Made by a program: the position numbers and the translations under genes
Notes under the pieces: generated by a model
The model's database searches: none
What the model saw: the letters and a program-made list of their open reading frames with translations, nothing else
What the model was told of the DNA's origin: nothing
Part shown: positions 40,001 to 55,700 of the stretch, piece by piece
Layout of the letters: the number at the start of each line of letters is the position of its first letter
How positions within the stretch are numbered: position 1 is the stretch's first letter
Assembly: GCF_020184175.1 (NCBI RefSeq)
Contig: NC_065531.1
Location: 18,249,213-18,313,212 of the forward strand
Source of the DNA: Aphis gossypii
Taxonomy: Eukaryota > Arthropoda > Insecta > Hemiptera > Aphididae
Length of the DNA stretch: 64,000 bases
Reading direction: 5' to 3'

Positions 40001-43000
40001 CTCCGCAATGCATAAAATTATGTTTTATAGTACAATTTCACTCGTTTCGCGTTCTATTCACACTGCCGTCCAATAAACTCAATGATTAATAAATAATGTA
40101 ATTTTTATCGGACGATAAAATAAAATACTTAAATTGAGTTTTGTGTGCTTACATGTTAAATACGTATCAAATGCTTTCGAAATAAGAACATTCGCTATAT
40201 TAGGACGACAAAGTAATACACATATAAATAACTGCGTTTCATAATCGATTACGAACAAATCGTCTTCAGCTTGCTGGCGCATAGTTCATGTATATATATA
40301 TATATACATATTATATATATTATATAGCAGTGCAGCGGCGTCAAATCCCTTTTAGAACTTAAAGTCATTTTTTCTTTCAACTGTCGGAACAAAACGAATG
40401 ATATAAATAATAATAAAAAAAAAGGAGCTGGGGAGCTGGGGAAAAAAGATCGTTTGACAATAGTAGATTTTTTTTATTTTTTTGGCCGTCGTAAATCATT
40501 CATCGCGTGGCCGCTGCCGTGCATCCCGAAGGTGGCTCGGAATAAATTACGTTCGTAAAATTAATGTTCAACGAGGCGATGGGCCGTGGTCTGTACTGTT
40601 TTCGGGGCCGGTTGAATGGGGGAAATAAAAAAGGAAAAAATTTTTCACGTGCGCACGAACTGCAATCATGACATGCACTGATGTGGGAACGAACGGGCGA
40701 CGATAATAATAATAATAAAAATAATTTATTGTATAAACGTTAATTAAGAAGCTACGTTTATGTTTTTTTTTTTTAGTTCATAAAGGAGGGTTCTTAGAAG
40801 ATCTGAGAAAAAAACCAAAATGTGTATCGATTTCAACCAGCTCTCTTGTTATTTATAGAATATTGAAATGGCTCTTATTCTGTACTTCTATACAATGTAG
40901 AGTCTATAAAATACAAAAAAAAAAAATAATTGTACTCAACCGTGTATGCGATGTAGACCATCATGCGATTGCCGACTGATCATTAGCCGTCATTAACCTA
41001 CGATATAATATTATAATGTTCCACACACCATGATACCTATATAAACATTTAAATAAAAGTAAAAAAAAATCTCTAGACGATTAAATTATCAGAAGTTCTC
41101 CGTATTATGTTATGTTTTATTAAGCATAAACCATTAATATCGCTAGAACTATATACATATGTATATAACATACTACTTACATTATTATTATTGATATGTT
41201 TCGAACAGTATGAATTAGTAGGTAGGTACCCACCTATATAATAATGTATCTATGTATATATAATTTATTGGCTATTAGTTGCTTCTAAAATTGGAACGAG
41301 TTATTTTTACACCTGTGTCAAAAAGTTCAACACGCACTCTTATACTCGCAGCGTGTCCGATAAAACACACTCGTCGGCCGTCAGATAACTTACTGTGTAC
41401 GCGGATAAGGCGCGGATATTATAAAATAATGGGTACTAAAAACATTGTTAATGTGACACGTGACACTTAAAAATAATAATTTATACTTTTAAAATATCCG
41501 AAACATTATGATGTGCATATTATGTAAATGTAATAAAAATGCATTATTATATTATATTGTGTACAGGTAAACACGTCGTTGACAGTTTATTTACTCTTAG
41601 CAATGTTTGGTTTATTATTTTTGCTCTGACGGTTTCGCCAAATGCCAATAACGCTTTATGCTTGTATACTATATTATTATAATATACGTTTTATTTATTT
41701 ATCGAATACCGAGAGAAAAACAATAAAAAGAGTAAATATACATATGCATGTGTAATTGTTATTTGCCACAGAAAAACAAGGTAATATAATCATAATAATA
41801 ATAAGGTTCTGGCAACATAATATTTCTATTTTATTTATATTATAATAATACTATGTAGAATGTAGATACTCACGTATTGGGTGACAATTATTATCTATCT
41901 ACTTAATATATTGTTGTTGATGTTCAACGTAGATTTGGAGCCAAATCGAAGAGTGGCCAAACGAGTAGCGACTTCAAGTAACAACATAATGTATATTTTA
42001 ATCAATTATTTTACGCAATAATAATGATAATGAGACGACAACAATAGTAATGTCATTAATAAAGTATTCTATTATTAATATTGTACCAGTTTGATCTATT
42101 TATCGATGACTAAGAAGATAGGATACAGGAAAGACAATATAGTGGTGGAGGTCTATACTGCGATTATTTCCCAATGAGCCAAATCACAACATTATTTGAA
42201 ATGATCACCATCTGAAATATTATACATGGTGTGTACAACTGTAAGTTTCTTTTTAAATTTTTTTTTTTAAAGTCCGTGGCAACAGATAGCGTTCTAGTAT
42301 TATAACGATGCACATATTGTAAAAAATACTACTTAAATACTATTGATGATCGTCGGGGAGAATTATGTATTGTTGGATAGATTTGTGACGATGATGAATT
42401 TAACTGAATCAGTTTTCTGTGATATTTGATGTTAAAAATGCCGACGACTTGTACATAATGCGATATAAGTGTATAATTTATTTGAATTGCAGCTAAACCC
42501 TAAAATATCAAGTTGCGTGGTATTCAAATTAACAAACTCTGGTAAATTCAAATATAAAACTTTTGTAAGGCGTTTCGTACAATATTAAACTTGTTGAAGC
42601 TACGTAAACAGATCTTTTATGATATAAATTTCATAATATTATTATTTACATCAATCGGACGTCACCTACATTAAATATACCATTTTTGAAAAATATTTAC
42701 ATAACATTTAATATACGTATAACATATTTTAATAATATTTTAGTTGGATGTTATATTTATTCATAGTTCATACAGACTACAGAACCGTAACTACCGTGGG
42801 TGCCAATAGTATTCTCAGATATAGGGCCATTATTCTTTTAATTTTTACCAGGTCGGTCGGTTCTATTTTAAATAAAATTCATTAATATTGAGTTCAACCA
42901 TTTGTTTGATACCTACCAAATGGGTTATTTAAAAATACAATTTTGACTGTGCTGCATAAAATGTAGGTACCTTGTTGCTGCACTTCAGATACGGCTTGTA

Positions 43001-46000
43001 CTATAGATTGTAGAAATAGATTTATTTTACATTATGATGTTTAATCATAAATGGATTTTATTGCGTTTTTTATGATATGATTCTTTTAAAACATTAAAGT
43101 TTAAACGTTAATTTGTAAAAAATAAAAACACAAAAAACGTCAAAGGTAGTCAATTAAATAAATTAAACATACACATAGTATAATATTATATTATTTATAC
43201 TATACTATATACAGAATTACAAGAATAAATATGTATATTACACTGTGCGTATTTATTTATTTTTTATTTTTATGCTTCAGATAATAATATATAATTACCT
43301 ACGCTAAAATGCGAAATTGTAAATGGTATAAAATACATGATAGCATTATCGAAGCCTATTGCTATAACAATAATGATTATGATTAATTATTTTACGATCG
43401 TAAGTACATTTATATTATGATATAATTGTTCCATATTATGGATTCAGCATTTGCATCGTGATTCGCGATCGTATAGCAGGTCGTTATGCAATATAATTTC
43501 TACTGCGAATATATAGTAGCTATGTATAAGTATAAAATAATATAATAATTGACGTCTACGTCATCGTATGCATATTGCATAGCCGGAAAGGGTTAGATTA
43601 GGTCAGGTATGCTTTTGCAGTTTTTTAGATAGGTACTTGCACATTATCTCGAGACTTATTTAATTATTTTAGCAAAATATTAAATAGATTTACGTAAATA
43701 CAACTAATACAAGACATTTATATGTATTAGCCACTAGTAGATTATGAACACGTAGCGGGCCATACAACACGTCGATAACAGGCCACGTCTAACGGCTATT
43801 ATAAATTTATAACTGAACGGAGTTAGGAAATATTAGAAATAGATTTATATTCTTGGCAGACTATTATAAAAGTTTGCCGAATTCTCAATGATTTCTCTAG
43901 ACAATTTTGGTATATTTATTTGTTACCTACTACTTTGTATGTAGGTACATATTATAATATGGTAATACATTAAAAATATATTAACTTACAATAAATATTA
44001 CAGTAGGTGATATGAGGCGATTTGTATTTCAAATGGATTAAGCTTCAAACAGAAAAATAATAATATTATAACTTATAAAAAGGAAACATAAATTCTTTAT
44101 AAACCTCTTAAGTTGAATTTCGTTACAGCATTATTGAAGTTGGTAAAAAATGTACTCGATTAACTTTGTTTATATTTATTCAAAAAAACTTCGTTTATAT
44201 TTTTCTTTTATCTACTTATTAGTTTTCCAGAATAAACAAATTAGGTATAATCGTTTTCTGTTTCAGAAATAAAGATTCTAAACGAACAGAGAAATCGCAT
44301 GGTTATACCAAATTATTGAATCGCAAAATAAAAATGAATAATGATGAAATGAATTCATCTATTATTTGTATTATAGTAATAATACATAAAGGTGAGATTA
44401 AACATTGAAATAATAACTGTTCATTAAAGGATTAGTATTGTTTTTCATCCATTACAATTGTTATTTTATATTCAAACGCGATTAAATGCAAAATTAATCT
44501 TTATATTATAGTGTTTCATTATCATTGACTGATTTTATTATTGTAGTATAATTTTAGTATCTATAATACATATATAAATTGTATTATCAAATAATATGAA
44601 CTATTTAGTAACTTATTCATTATGTTTAATTTTAATTTAATGAATCCACTTCAAACTATAATTATTATTTGTAAATTGTAAAACTATTTTGTATAAATAA
44701 TTAAGTTAATTAGATCTAATCATTTTTAGTGAATCCCATAATATTAAAGCGATAACTATCAATGTACAGGATCACCTAAATTGTCTAGTACGAAAATTGC
44801 TGAATAACAGAAATCAACGCTTTAGAAAGCACATACCTAATTCATATTTTAGCTTACACTATTGCACTCCACCGTCGGTATACCTTATAGCGGCCATTAG
44901 TTAAATATTGCAGCCGGCCAGTAGTCTTACGCTTAACCAAATATGAGAAACAGCACACGTTAACATTATTTTTAAATTAAGTATTAAAATAATAGTAAAT
45001 TCATCAAAGTATATACGAAATAAAATGGGATACAAAGACCTTCAAATCAAAAAATGTAGAACACACAAGTACTATGATGAAACATATCCAGCGTTCTATA
45101 ATCATTTTATTGAAATCAACAGGTTCACTTCACTTCAAGATTATACATAGTAAACTAGATAAACAACGCCTAAAACGCGATTGTAATTTTTTTTATATAT
45201 TACCTTTATCCGTCTCCAATATAACTAACTATTAATTATTGCTAATTATTTAGTTATCTCGTGTTATATACTCAATATTAACTTAGCGTTTTATTATAAT
45301 AATACTAGTTACTAATACTAGATGGAAAATAAGCTAAGAACGCCTTATATCAGGTTAAATAAAAAACTTGATTCTAGTACTGTTTATGTATCTGTATTTT
45401 TGATATTTGATTTCATATTAAAAAAGTTGAAACAATCACTGATGTTGTTAATAACAAAAATACGGTGATTACAATTAATTTTTTGTGGATTAAAAACTAG
45501 GTATTTAAATAACGAATGTTAGATAGGTACTGTTGGCGCCAACGAGCCTTATTAGTTATTAGGCTATAAATATACTGTTTTAGCTTTATAGTCATATAAA
45601 TAGATAATCAATATTTAAACAATAATTTCTTGGATATATTTTGAAATGCAAATAATGTACCTATAGGTATTGCAAAAAAAAATAATTATTGAGTATCATT
45701 AAAACATATTTATATTTAGTTAACGATAACATATTAAATAAGTACATACAGTATTAAATGTGTATTAATAAACATAGGCTTATTGTAGTTTAAATATTTT
45801 AAGCGCAGAAACATTAAAATTGATCACAGCGAGTGAGTATAATAATGTTGATTTACAGTTATAAATTATACTTTTATCATATTTATACTGAGTGTATGTG
45901 TTTATCTTTGTATAAATATAAAGTATACACTTAAATCACAATATATAAATTATTATAATCTTTATCGATATATTCACTACTATCCCATTTTATAAATATG

Positions 46001-47137
46001 TAAAATATTTAAGTATACATTTTAATGTTAAGTATTTTTAGTCACTTTTATTTTAAAATATACTTATTTAAATTAATAAGAACTATGATTGTATAATGGC
46101 CGGGAATGCATTTTACTCGAATAAATTTTCCATGAGACTTAAATCTAGTTATTGAATAATATGTCATTCATTCATTAAGTATTCGTTAAGTTCCGAAGGT
46201 AAACATTTACAAAGCTTCGTTTGACGAGTGTTAAATATAGTAGTATTTTTAAAAGACAAGAACACTACTGATTAATGAAAGTACTAATGAATTTTAATGA
46301 ATATTATCTCGTCGCAAAATAATGTATAGCTACATTTTTGAAATAACAAAGTTTTTTTACGATTTATTTCGATGAATATTATATTTTATAGGTACATAAA
46401 AACAGATCAATACAACATTTTAGATATAATATATTCACTCGTTATATTGTGAAGTTTACAAAACTAAATGTAATAATATAATGTTTATAAAGCGTAAGTC
46501 AACTGAATTGATTTATATACGCTAAACAAAAATGAACACACGCGTATCACATATTTTGACTCATATACTATGTTTTCAATCGTACAAAATAGGTACCCAG
46601 TATACATAATAATATTATACCGTTCTGTAAAAACATCATCGATAATACTGTATATAGTATAATTTTTGCCTAAACCGTGCGTTCATTTTGCAAATCCGTC
46701 ACGTATTGTATACATTTAATATACATTTTATGTACGGTGCCATAAAGCAATGTGTGTACAGGTATTTGGTAAAATATATTTTTTACGAAACCATATACTT
46801 TTAAAATAAATAATACGGTGTTTGATGGGTCGCGGGTAACGTTGCAGCAAACAAACTTCTGTACACAGCCGACGACGACTATTTCTAGGTAGGTATTTCT
46901 TTTGTGAAAGTGTGTTGGAAAGGGACAAAAAGCACGTATTATAGGACGTCTACGACCAAGTAGTGAACGGGCGGCGGCCAGGTGTGTGTTTGCACTTTGC
47001 AGACACAATCGATAATGCACACACAAGAGGAGACGTGTGTTTGCGTGAGTATGTGTGTGAGCTAGTGTACAAACATGCATAATATATATATATAGACACA
47101 CCTATATGAATGCATGTATACGTACGATGGCGATTAA
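37030..47137. other. Gene-poor stretch
   Basis: AT-rich DNA with scattered simple repeats. A 143-codon minus-strand ORF at 46670-47101 is the only long frame and is not recognised. A slightly GC-richer patch at 40.5-40.7 kb shows no frame conservation. Confidence 0.55.
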
Positions 47138-47314
47138 CTAAAGGCGACGTCACCAAAGTTTAATCCCGTGCGTCCCATCCCCGCACCTGCTCATAAATCT
47201 TCTAAAGCCCCTCGCTGTGTCCTGTCTACCGCACCCCCTTCGCCGTCGAGTCTTATCGCTCCAGGGACCCCCGCATTGTCGGACACGCTTGAGCAGGCGC
47301 CACCGCCGTCGTGA
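47138..47314 (+). other. GC-rich open frame without Met, Pro/Ser/Ala-rich
   Basis: Fifty-eight sense codons between TAA (47135-47137) and TGA (47312-47314) read as a Pro/Ser/Ala-rich peptide (for example TAPPSPSSLIAPGTPALSDT). Base composition changes abruptly from the AT-rich surroundings. There is no start codon and no clear splice donor, and overlapping frames on both strands are also open, so this may be a GC-rich regulatory patch rather than an exon. Confidence 0.15.
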
Positions 47315-47639
47315 AGTTAAAAAACAAAATACCTCTTATTTTATGTACGCGCGATATTGCCTTTTTCTTGCCCGCAGGTTAAATAATAGTGTACGTCAAA
47401 ATTGTTTTAACAAAATGGGACGAGCAAAATACAAAAAAAAAAAAAAAAGTTTAAGGTTTAAGAGCGAAAATATAAAAAGGAGAAGAGAACGTACTTATAC
47501 CTATATATACACGAAGGAAGTTGTTATAGCTACGGGAAAAGCGGGAAGGCGTACGTGAACTCGTTTTTAAAGGCCATTGAGCATTAAAATCGGATATGAT
47601 GGCAGTCGGAAGCAGATTAAATGAGGTGCGACGCATTAA

Positions 47640-50600
47640 AAAAAAAAAGTGTATATATATATTATATAATATAACGTATTTAATGTAGCCTGTAGGTATA
47701 TATATATAATATGTATAGCATTATAGTGTACCGTGCACAACGTTATTATCCTGAACATGTTTAATGATATTTTGCATTTCAAACATCTAAAAAATTTATG
47801 AAATTTAACATCGTGAGCTTAATTATTGTATATATATATGGATGAAATATCTGTAAAACGTATTTAGTAAGAATAACAATTCTATGAACATTTTTAAAGT
47901 ATAAAAAGAAATGAACGCACCTATAATATATTTAAGTGAGTGAAAATGTATTTATATATTCCGTGAAATATGTTATATTTTATCTTATATTAGAAAACAT
48001 TTCATCGAAAAAATATCAAACATTCATTATTATTTTAACCTCGATATTAATTTTGAAAACTTTTTTTTTACAAAAATGTATTAGAAATTTAAATTACGAA
48101 ACGATTGAAAATTAATGCTTTTCAAATACAACAATACCAATACAATATAACACCACACTTGTAATCTCTATGAATTTAAGTTATGTAATTAAAAAAGCTA
48201 GGTTTGATGGAAGATTTGGTGATGGTTTTTTTTTGTTTTATACAGATGAAGTAATAAAAGATAAATACAGTTTTTCAGATTTTGATTTTTTTATTACTTT
48301 TATATTCTTAGCTACCTATCTTACGTACAAAATCATTCACGTATTTTTTGAAAACTATCAAAAGTTTTAAATTTATTCCTTATTGTGTTGAATTTTTTTA
48401 AATATGTTTTTTTTATTTTAACGAATATTGTACCTACTTATAATATATTTTTCAACACAATCAAAAATGAAAGTAATTAAATATTAATTATATTATATTA
48501 TCATATATTTAGTATTAAGTTATAAAAAATATTTACTAATTTTAAGCGATGCTTATGAAGGTGATGCAGAGTTAAATTGATAAATTTTACAATATCGAAA
48601 GATATTAAATTTAAATTGCATAGTTAACAAAAAAATAATGATTATTAAAGTATAATAAAAAATTAAAATATTAAAACATTTAAAACAATATTACAATAGA
48701 TAATAAAAAAAATGACAATTGTATATTATACAGAATAATTAAAATTGATCATTTGAAATACTATCAATATCTAAAAATAATAATATCCAATTACAATGAG
48801 TATTTTGATATTAAAATGCTCACCTATGATTTTTTGTATTGATTACTAAAAGCATTGAATTAAATAATTGAGATGCAAGACAATTAATAAATTGTTGAAT
48901 GAAAGAAAAGTATATAGTGTATTGTAATAATTAATTATTGTATCATAAGCTCTTAGTTTTTTTTTTATTTATATATTCTTAAATCTATAGGCTTACCAAA
49001 GTATTCTTGTTTTTAACTAATATATGGTATAATAGCAATTTTTTAAATAATAGCTTTATTAACTGAAGAGGCGTTAAGCTTTTTACAATTCTTGGAAGAG
49101 TAATATTATTGATCTATATTATATTTTATATGTTTTTATTTGTTAAAATAAAAACTTACTCGTGAATTAATAGTTATCAATAATGCGTAACAAAATAATA
49201 AATATTACACCAATATAAAATTAATTTAATACAATCTAAACGAAATAGTAAAAATAGTTCTATTTACGTACCTATTTAAACCGAATATATTTTATACAGT
49301 TTTTTATCTTTTTTTTTATTGCGCTATTATATAAATACACTATTCTTACATTATCTATTTTCTTAAACACTTATCGCTGTAATAAAATTTTTTGAATTAT
49401 ATAACAATATTATATATATACTGCATATTTAATTCAAAACCATGTATTGAAATAAAAAACTAAATAACAAGTCTCAATTGTAAATAGGTAGTTAAGTCGT
49501 ATAATATGTACATATTTTTCGTGGTCGTCGTTGTTATTGTTCCGTCATCGCTAGCCACTGCTGCTTAAAAGTAGTTTCCGTTATTTAAGTTACAAGTGAA
49601 CGAGGTAATAAATTATCCTCCGTCGTGTTTATTCAAATCGTTACTTGAGTATTGCATTTGGGACCTTGTACAGCAGTTTTGTTTCGCCTACCACTATTAT
49701 AATAACATTTACTTTATCTTCCGACACTGGCACGGGCGTGTTTCAAGTGCTATTGAGTGTTTGCGAACGAATTCAATTTCGTTAAAGCATTTTAATTAAG
49801 TGAATATTATATTATAAGGTATTAAAAACATTTAAAACGATAATAATGCAAACCAAATCGCCGTTTTATATTATAGTTGGTAATCACGATCAATAGACAT
49901 ATTATTTTAAAACCAGAAACTAAATATAATGTATACTCAGGTATATAAAATATAGTATACAAACATTTACACGAATATTGGAGTAGTAACGATTTTAATT
50001 GAACTGTTATAACTATACGATTGTGGTTTTAACAAACAGGATATAGTATGATAAAATTATTAAAATTAAAACGCATTTTAGTTATTAGTTATAACTTATA
50101 TTTGTATAAAATGTTCAATATCCAAATGTTGATAATTTGTTATAATATTTACATCAATGTACCGATATTATATTACTTGACGTCAATGCCTGTGGCGTGC
50201 CCACGTCATACATTTAGGTTATCAAATGCATAATTTTGAAAAATAAATAATCAAAACAAACGTTTATTGCATAATAAATTAGCAACGTATAACGCGTTAT
50301 TATTTATTACATAAATCGTAATAGATTTTTTCTTGTTTACTAATTGTTTCAAGCAATGAACTTTTCAGAATATGTTGACATATACTATACAACATATGTA
50401 CTGGAAGTAAAATAGTAATTTAAAAAAAAAAAACATTTCACGGTTATTATTGTTTAGTATACCGAGTGTACGCGGGGAAGAAAAAATTAAAGTTGAGTGT
50501 TCTTGAATTAAAAAAAAAAAACCCTTAACTAAAGATACTTGAGCTTGGACGGTAAAAGCTACTTTTTTATTAATACATAAATAGCACTTTTGGTTTTAAA

Positions 50601-52560
50601 GATTGTTTATTTATAGTTATAGATACTTAAAAAAATACAAGATAAGACCCGGGTTTATAGTAAAATGGTCAAAAGACTAATACAATTATATCTTTTCCGG
50701 TAAAATTTTCGGTGTATACAAACAAAAATGTTTGTAGAATAAAGAACTTCAAGGAAATTAATATACTTTCAAAATAAAAGTTTAGTCTAAATTAGTAGAA
50801 TTTTGCTGAGAAATTTTTTCGTCAATCTTATTGAAATTAATCATTAGTGTACATTTTAAATTTTCAGGCTCGTTGGTTTTTAAATAATCATCAATTATGA
50901 CATTATTTAAATTTTTTTTTTTTTTTTAATAAGGTTGTTATTATGTTTTAACCATTACATTAACATTTTTCAGGATATTCTTCTTAATGCTCAGTTAATG
51001 AATGATACATTAATAAAATAATAACTTTAGAGCAATAATTGTTAAACGTTTTTATCAGAAAATTAGAAAAAAAATAAGCACAAACAAAAGTAAAAAAATA
51101 AAAATAAAAAAAATAAAACCTAATCATTAATATAATATTTTTAACTTCACTCAGAGTCTAAAATGAAAATAAAATGTAAGTATTTATAATTTTATTATTT
51201 ACTTTCTATAAAATTATTATTTTTTTTTTATTATGATTTAGATTTAAATGAATACATTTAAAAATGTGATTACAATTTCCTTATTTTATTAAGATGTCGG
51301 AAATAAAAAAAAAATTGGTACTCAACATTGATATAGCGTTGAAATTTATAAAAGTTCTGTCAAACTTAAATAAAAAAAAAATATATTATTATATAATAGG
51401 TAGGTGGCACTGTAATAAATTGTAATCGAATGATTTTATTTGGACTTTATTATGAAATATTATTGGAGTAGGTTAAATTTATTATATCCCAAATAATAAA
51501 CACGTTTATATGGTACCTTTGTGATAAGTCATATTTTAATTGTGCAATTTTATGAAATTGAAAGTATTAGTATATAAACAACTAAATAATGTGTTATTGA
51601 TAACCTGATTGGATAACTATATTGCTTATTAGTAAAAATATTGGAAATAATAATAAACTGATTACATTAAACTCTGTAAATTTAATGATGTTCCTTTTAA
51701 TTTATTATGATATTAAATAATAGTTTCTTTTTCAGCAAATTACTATAAAATTTGAAACTGACAATTATTTTAATACGCGCATTTTTGGTAAACATAAATT
51801 ATTATCTCTGTTCTTAATATATGCCCATAAACTATGTTAATGCCAGATAATAATAATAATAATAAAAAAATGATTAATACATAAGTTATGGGCACACAAT
51901 AAATCAATTATTTGATATATCTATCTATAAACATTTAATATTATATATTTTTATACGATTTTATGATATAAAAAATTTATTTTAACTGATATTGCAGCTT
52001 AAATGTAAATTATTATAAAAGTTAGATTATTAATATCACAATAAATAATAGTAGGTACCTTTATATCTTTTATACATTTTTAAATTAAAACAAATAATTT
52101 TCTGTAAATGTTGTACCTAACTTGGTGTATACTTAAACTTTATGCAATTATCATTATTCGGTTTTATTACCTACTTTTAAATAGGTAATGCATTTATAAT
52201 GAATTTTAATTGTAATAGAAAAGTTTTGTGTACTTATTATTTTGTACATACATATATAAATTAATTTCCACTGTTACACGTTTTCTCGAAGGAAAATACA
52301 GTAAAAACATTTTCATGGATGCATAAATTATATTTTCTATTTATTTTCTACAGAATTCATTAAATTATTTCATTGAATTGCACTGTCAATTTTTGCAGTT
52401 AAATAAATGTATAAATATCGTTATAAAACAAGTAGATTCTTCATTCCACACAATATTGAGAGTAAAATAATAATTTTTATTATAGTCGTATTATATTATG
52501 TTTGTGATCATTTGATTTTTGTCTGAAAAATGATAGGCTTACCATTAATATGAATTACGA
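47640..52560. other. Gene-poor stretch downstream of CK1
   Basis: No coding signal was seen. Around 49.5-49.6 kb there is a modest GC rise with a donor-like gaacgag|gtaata, but no linked exon. Confidence 0.55.
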
Positions 52561-52566
52561 TATTTT

Positions 52567-52572
52567 TTTATT
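52567..52572 (-). terminator. Candidate polyadenylation signal of the CK1 gene
   Basis: AATAAA on the minus strand, about 45 nt beyond the stop codon. Other A/T-rich hexamers occur further on, so use of this one is unproven. Confidence 0.35.
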
Positions 52573-52613
52573 GTACTTATATATAAAAACGAAATAAATT
52601 GGTAGCATTATTT

Positions 52614-52756
52614 TTATTTGTCAACCCAATCGAATATTTGATCGTCTTCAAATCCGTTTTTATGAAGGGCGGTGGTAAAAATATGTCGGAGAAATCTATA
52701 ATTGGGTTCCTCGTAAAATTCAAGGTGTCTGACGTATTTCATGTATTCAGCCATTT
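52614..52756 (-). other. CK1-gamma-like terminal coding exon 7
   Basis: The acceptor is gcattgatag; the split codon gives Glu, then MAEYMKYVRHLEFYEEPNYR and FLRHIFTTALHKNGF, ending DQIFDWVDK and a TAA stop at 52616-52614. The final FDWV matches the end of the CK1 kinase core (YDWVGR in CK1 gamma). A minus-strand AATAAA lies about 45 nt downstream at 52572-52567, giving a very short 3' UTR if used. Confidence 0.92.
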
Positions 52757-55700
52757 CTATCAATGCATAATAATTTGTATTTCAATATAGACAATATTTG
52801 AGAGAACTTAGAAGCGGTTACTTGCTGTCTATGTATAGTACCGTTCTGTTTCCATTGCAGCTTTTGATCGATATACATATATTTATAATGATTCGATAAG
52901 TACTCCAAAAGAAAAAATTGATTTCGACGTGCATGTGAAATAAATTTAATATCATATCTTTGAATATGAAATCAATCGAAATTAATTAAATTATCATACT
53001 TATAAGATATTTTTTGTTAGAATTTTTGGTATAAGTGAAACATTATACACAGAATGTACCAGGACTATTTAACAAATACAATAAGATTTGTAATGGAAGT
53101 TTGTTAAATAATCTTGTTACAACGCATATACATAGACAGCAATGGTGTATTTTTAATTGAATATTAGGTATTTAATATATTATACTATTTTTGCTATTTA
53201 TAATATCATAAATGTTTACCAGGGTAACCATCGCAAAGGCTCTCAATTGGTGTATTTTTTTTCATCTCGCCAATTTTTTGAAATCTTTCCTTTGCGTTTT
53301 GTACTTTTAGCCCTTGCCAGGGCAAAGAGCCTCGCGCCAAGTACATATACATATGACCCAAGGACTCCAAATCGTCACGACGGCTTTGTTCTGAAACGAT
53401 AATAATTGTATACGAATTTTTCAAACTTAAAATTTCAATTATGCAATAGCGAATAATTTGAACGCTTATAAAACTGTTATATTATATTAATCAACCTTTT
53501 CCGAGGTGAGTGTTTATACTCATGTATCTAGCTGTGCCAGTCAGGTTTTTTTTTTCTCTATAAGGTATATGCTTTTTTGTTTTATGGTCGATATACTCTT
53601 TTGCTAGTCCAAAATCTGTTTATTATTTAATCTGGTAAATTTTTTATAGTTTAAAAGTAAAATCAATACATAAACGATAAAAAATATTTATTACCTATTA
53701 TGTAAATTATGTTATCTTTTTTCATTAAATTCCTGCCAACGACGAAATTTTCGGGCTTGATATCTCTGAACACAATTCCTTTTTCGTGTACGGTTTCTAT
53801 CCTATGCAACTATAAATATTATAATAATCGATTTTAACGCCTAGACGTAGTTAAAAAAAAAAAAAAATAGTAAATTGATATTGATTAATATTACAGTGTG
53901 TATAGCGATCATTAAAATAGTTTTCAAAGTGAATTTCCTTTCACAGGCGTTGAATAAATCTTCCAAAGATGGACCCAGTAGTTCCAAGACCAAAGCATTG
54001 TATTGTGTCCCGGCTAATTTGTAACAGTACACTTTTGGTATGCCTTTCATCTTATGCGTTTTATCTACGAAATGATATTTTGAGTTTAAGTATCAGAATG
54101 TTTCACTTATTAATACTATATAATATCGTGTAGTTTTCGGAAGGGAATTTAATTTTGAACAATAATAAAATAACTATTACCCTCTATCAAGGCTCGCAGA
54201 TAAATATATTTTTCACGTTTACAATAGAACATTAAAAATTGAGATGAACTATGGTATACATGGTATACAACGGAAAATATGCTATGCGCCGAGAGAGTAG
54301 AAAAATACATCATGTGCATATTAAATATTAATATTATAAATTATTATGTAATACGTTTAACAGTCTCACGGTTATGTGAATTAATGATACGCATTATAAT
54401 TTATAAATACGCTAATTTATTTACAACATAATAATTTACTAACTGTATAATCTGACATCGCCCGGGGAAAAAAAGGAACAAATTTAAAATACAGTGCTAT
54501 AATATTTGTGTATTTGGGTTTTAGAGTACTTAAGTTCACGGGAAAATCGAAGTTGATATATTTTATGAACTAATTCGACCGAGATGGACAATCCGCCTAT
54601 GGCGAATTGGATATAGTGCTTAGTATATTTTCAAACTACTTTCGAAAATTTCCTGATATAGTGATATCTTTAAAAATAATTTCTAATATTTTCTTAGAAA
54701 TCGGGTAAATTATTTTCAAGTTTATAAGCTATAATATGTGGGGAATTGTTTTTAAATTTAATTTGTATAACCAATAATAAACTTATTATTAAAAAAAAAA
54801 AAAATTGATTTTTTAATATTGAGTCAAAACGAAATTCATATAATATGAGTCAGAGTGACTATAGGGTGTAGATAGAGATTGTAAAATAAATTTACAAAAG
54901 CTTCTGAATCTCAAGGAATATGAGTTAAAAATTCGATTTAAATTGGTGAATCATAATTTTTTAGTTTGACTAAGATTTATTTTTACATATTATACAGATC
55001 GACAGATTATAAATGACAGATCTGGAAAATATTAAATTATAATTTCAGTGTAAAATTTTCAAATCTTTTAGTTTTATACTCTATATGCGCATTCGAATCG
55101 AATTAAAATTAAATAATATAATACATGATTTCTGTTTTCCAGTATCTAATATTATATCCAATCTTTAGTTTGTAAATTACTTACCCGTTGCTCCTAGCTG
55201 TCTATAAATGTTGTATTCAAACATGAGCTGTGGTATTTTTGCTGTTATAGGTTCCTGTAAAGTATAAAGTAAATAATAACTCATTTTATTATTAATAGAT
55301 GTGTTGCTTAACGTATAAAATATTATAATATGTTGACTATTTTTATGATAATAACATATTTATTTAATTTGTGTATTTAATATAATTTGTATATTTACAC
55401 CCGAGAAAGACATTTTAATATAAACGACATTATTTTTTTTCTACATGCTAAACGCTGTAGTTTTTTTTTAAATATTTTTATTTTATGTTTTTGTGATCTT
55501 GGAGTAAAATCACCCATTAAAAAAAAAAGGTGATAAATCATAGATTTTTAAGTTAAATATAAGGTCAACAAAATAATAAAATAAAAAACCGATATAAAAT
55601 ATGTTCAAGATTATTCTCTGTAATATTTGTAATATGTAAATTTACTTTAATATTACTCAAATATCATAAGAAATAAATTTACATGAATGCATCTTATCAA

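Noticed and set aside
46670..47101. 143-codon minus-strand ORF
   Set aside because: No recognisable domain. Its N-terminal part is a translation of a CA-rich stretch (HTHTHAN), and composition does not follow codon structure; probably chance, though noted under the GC-rich patch.
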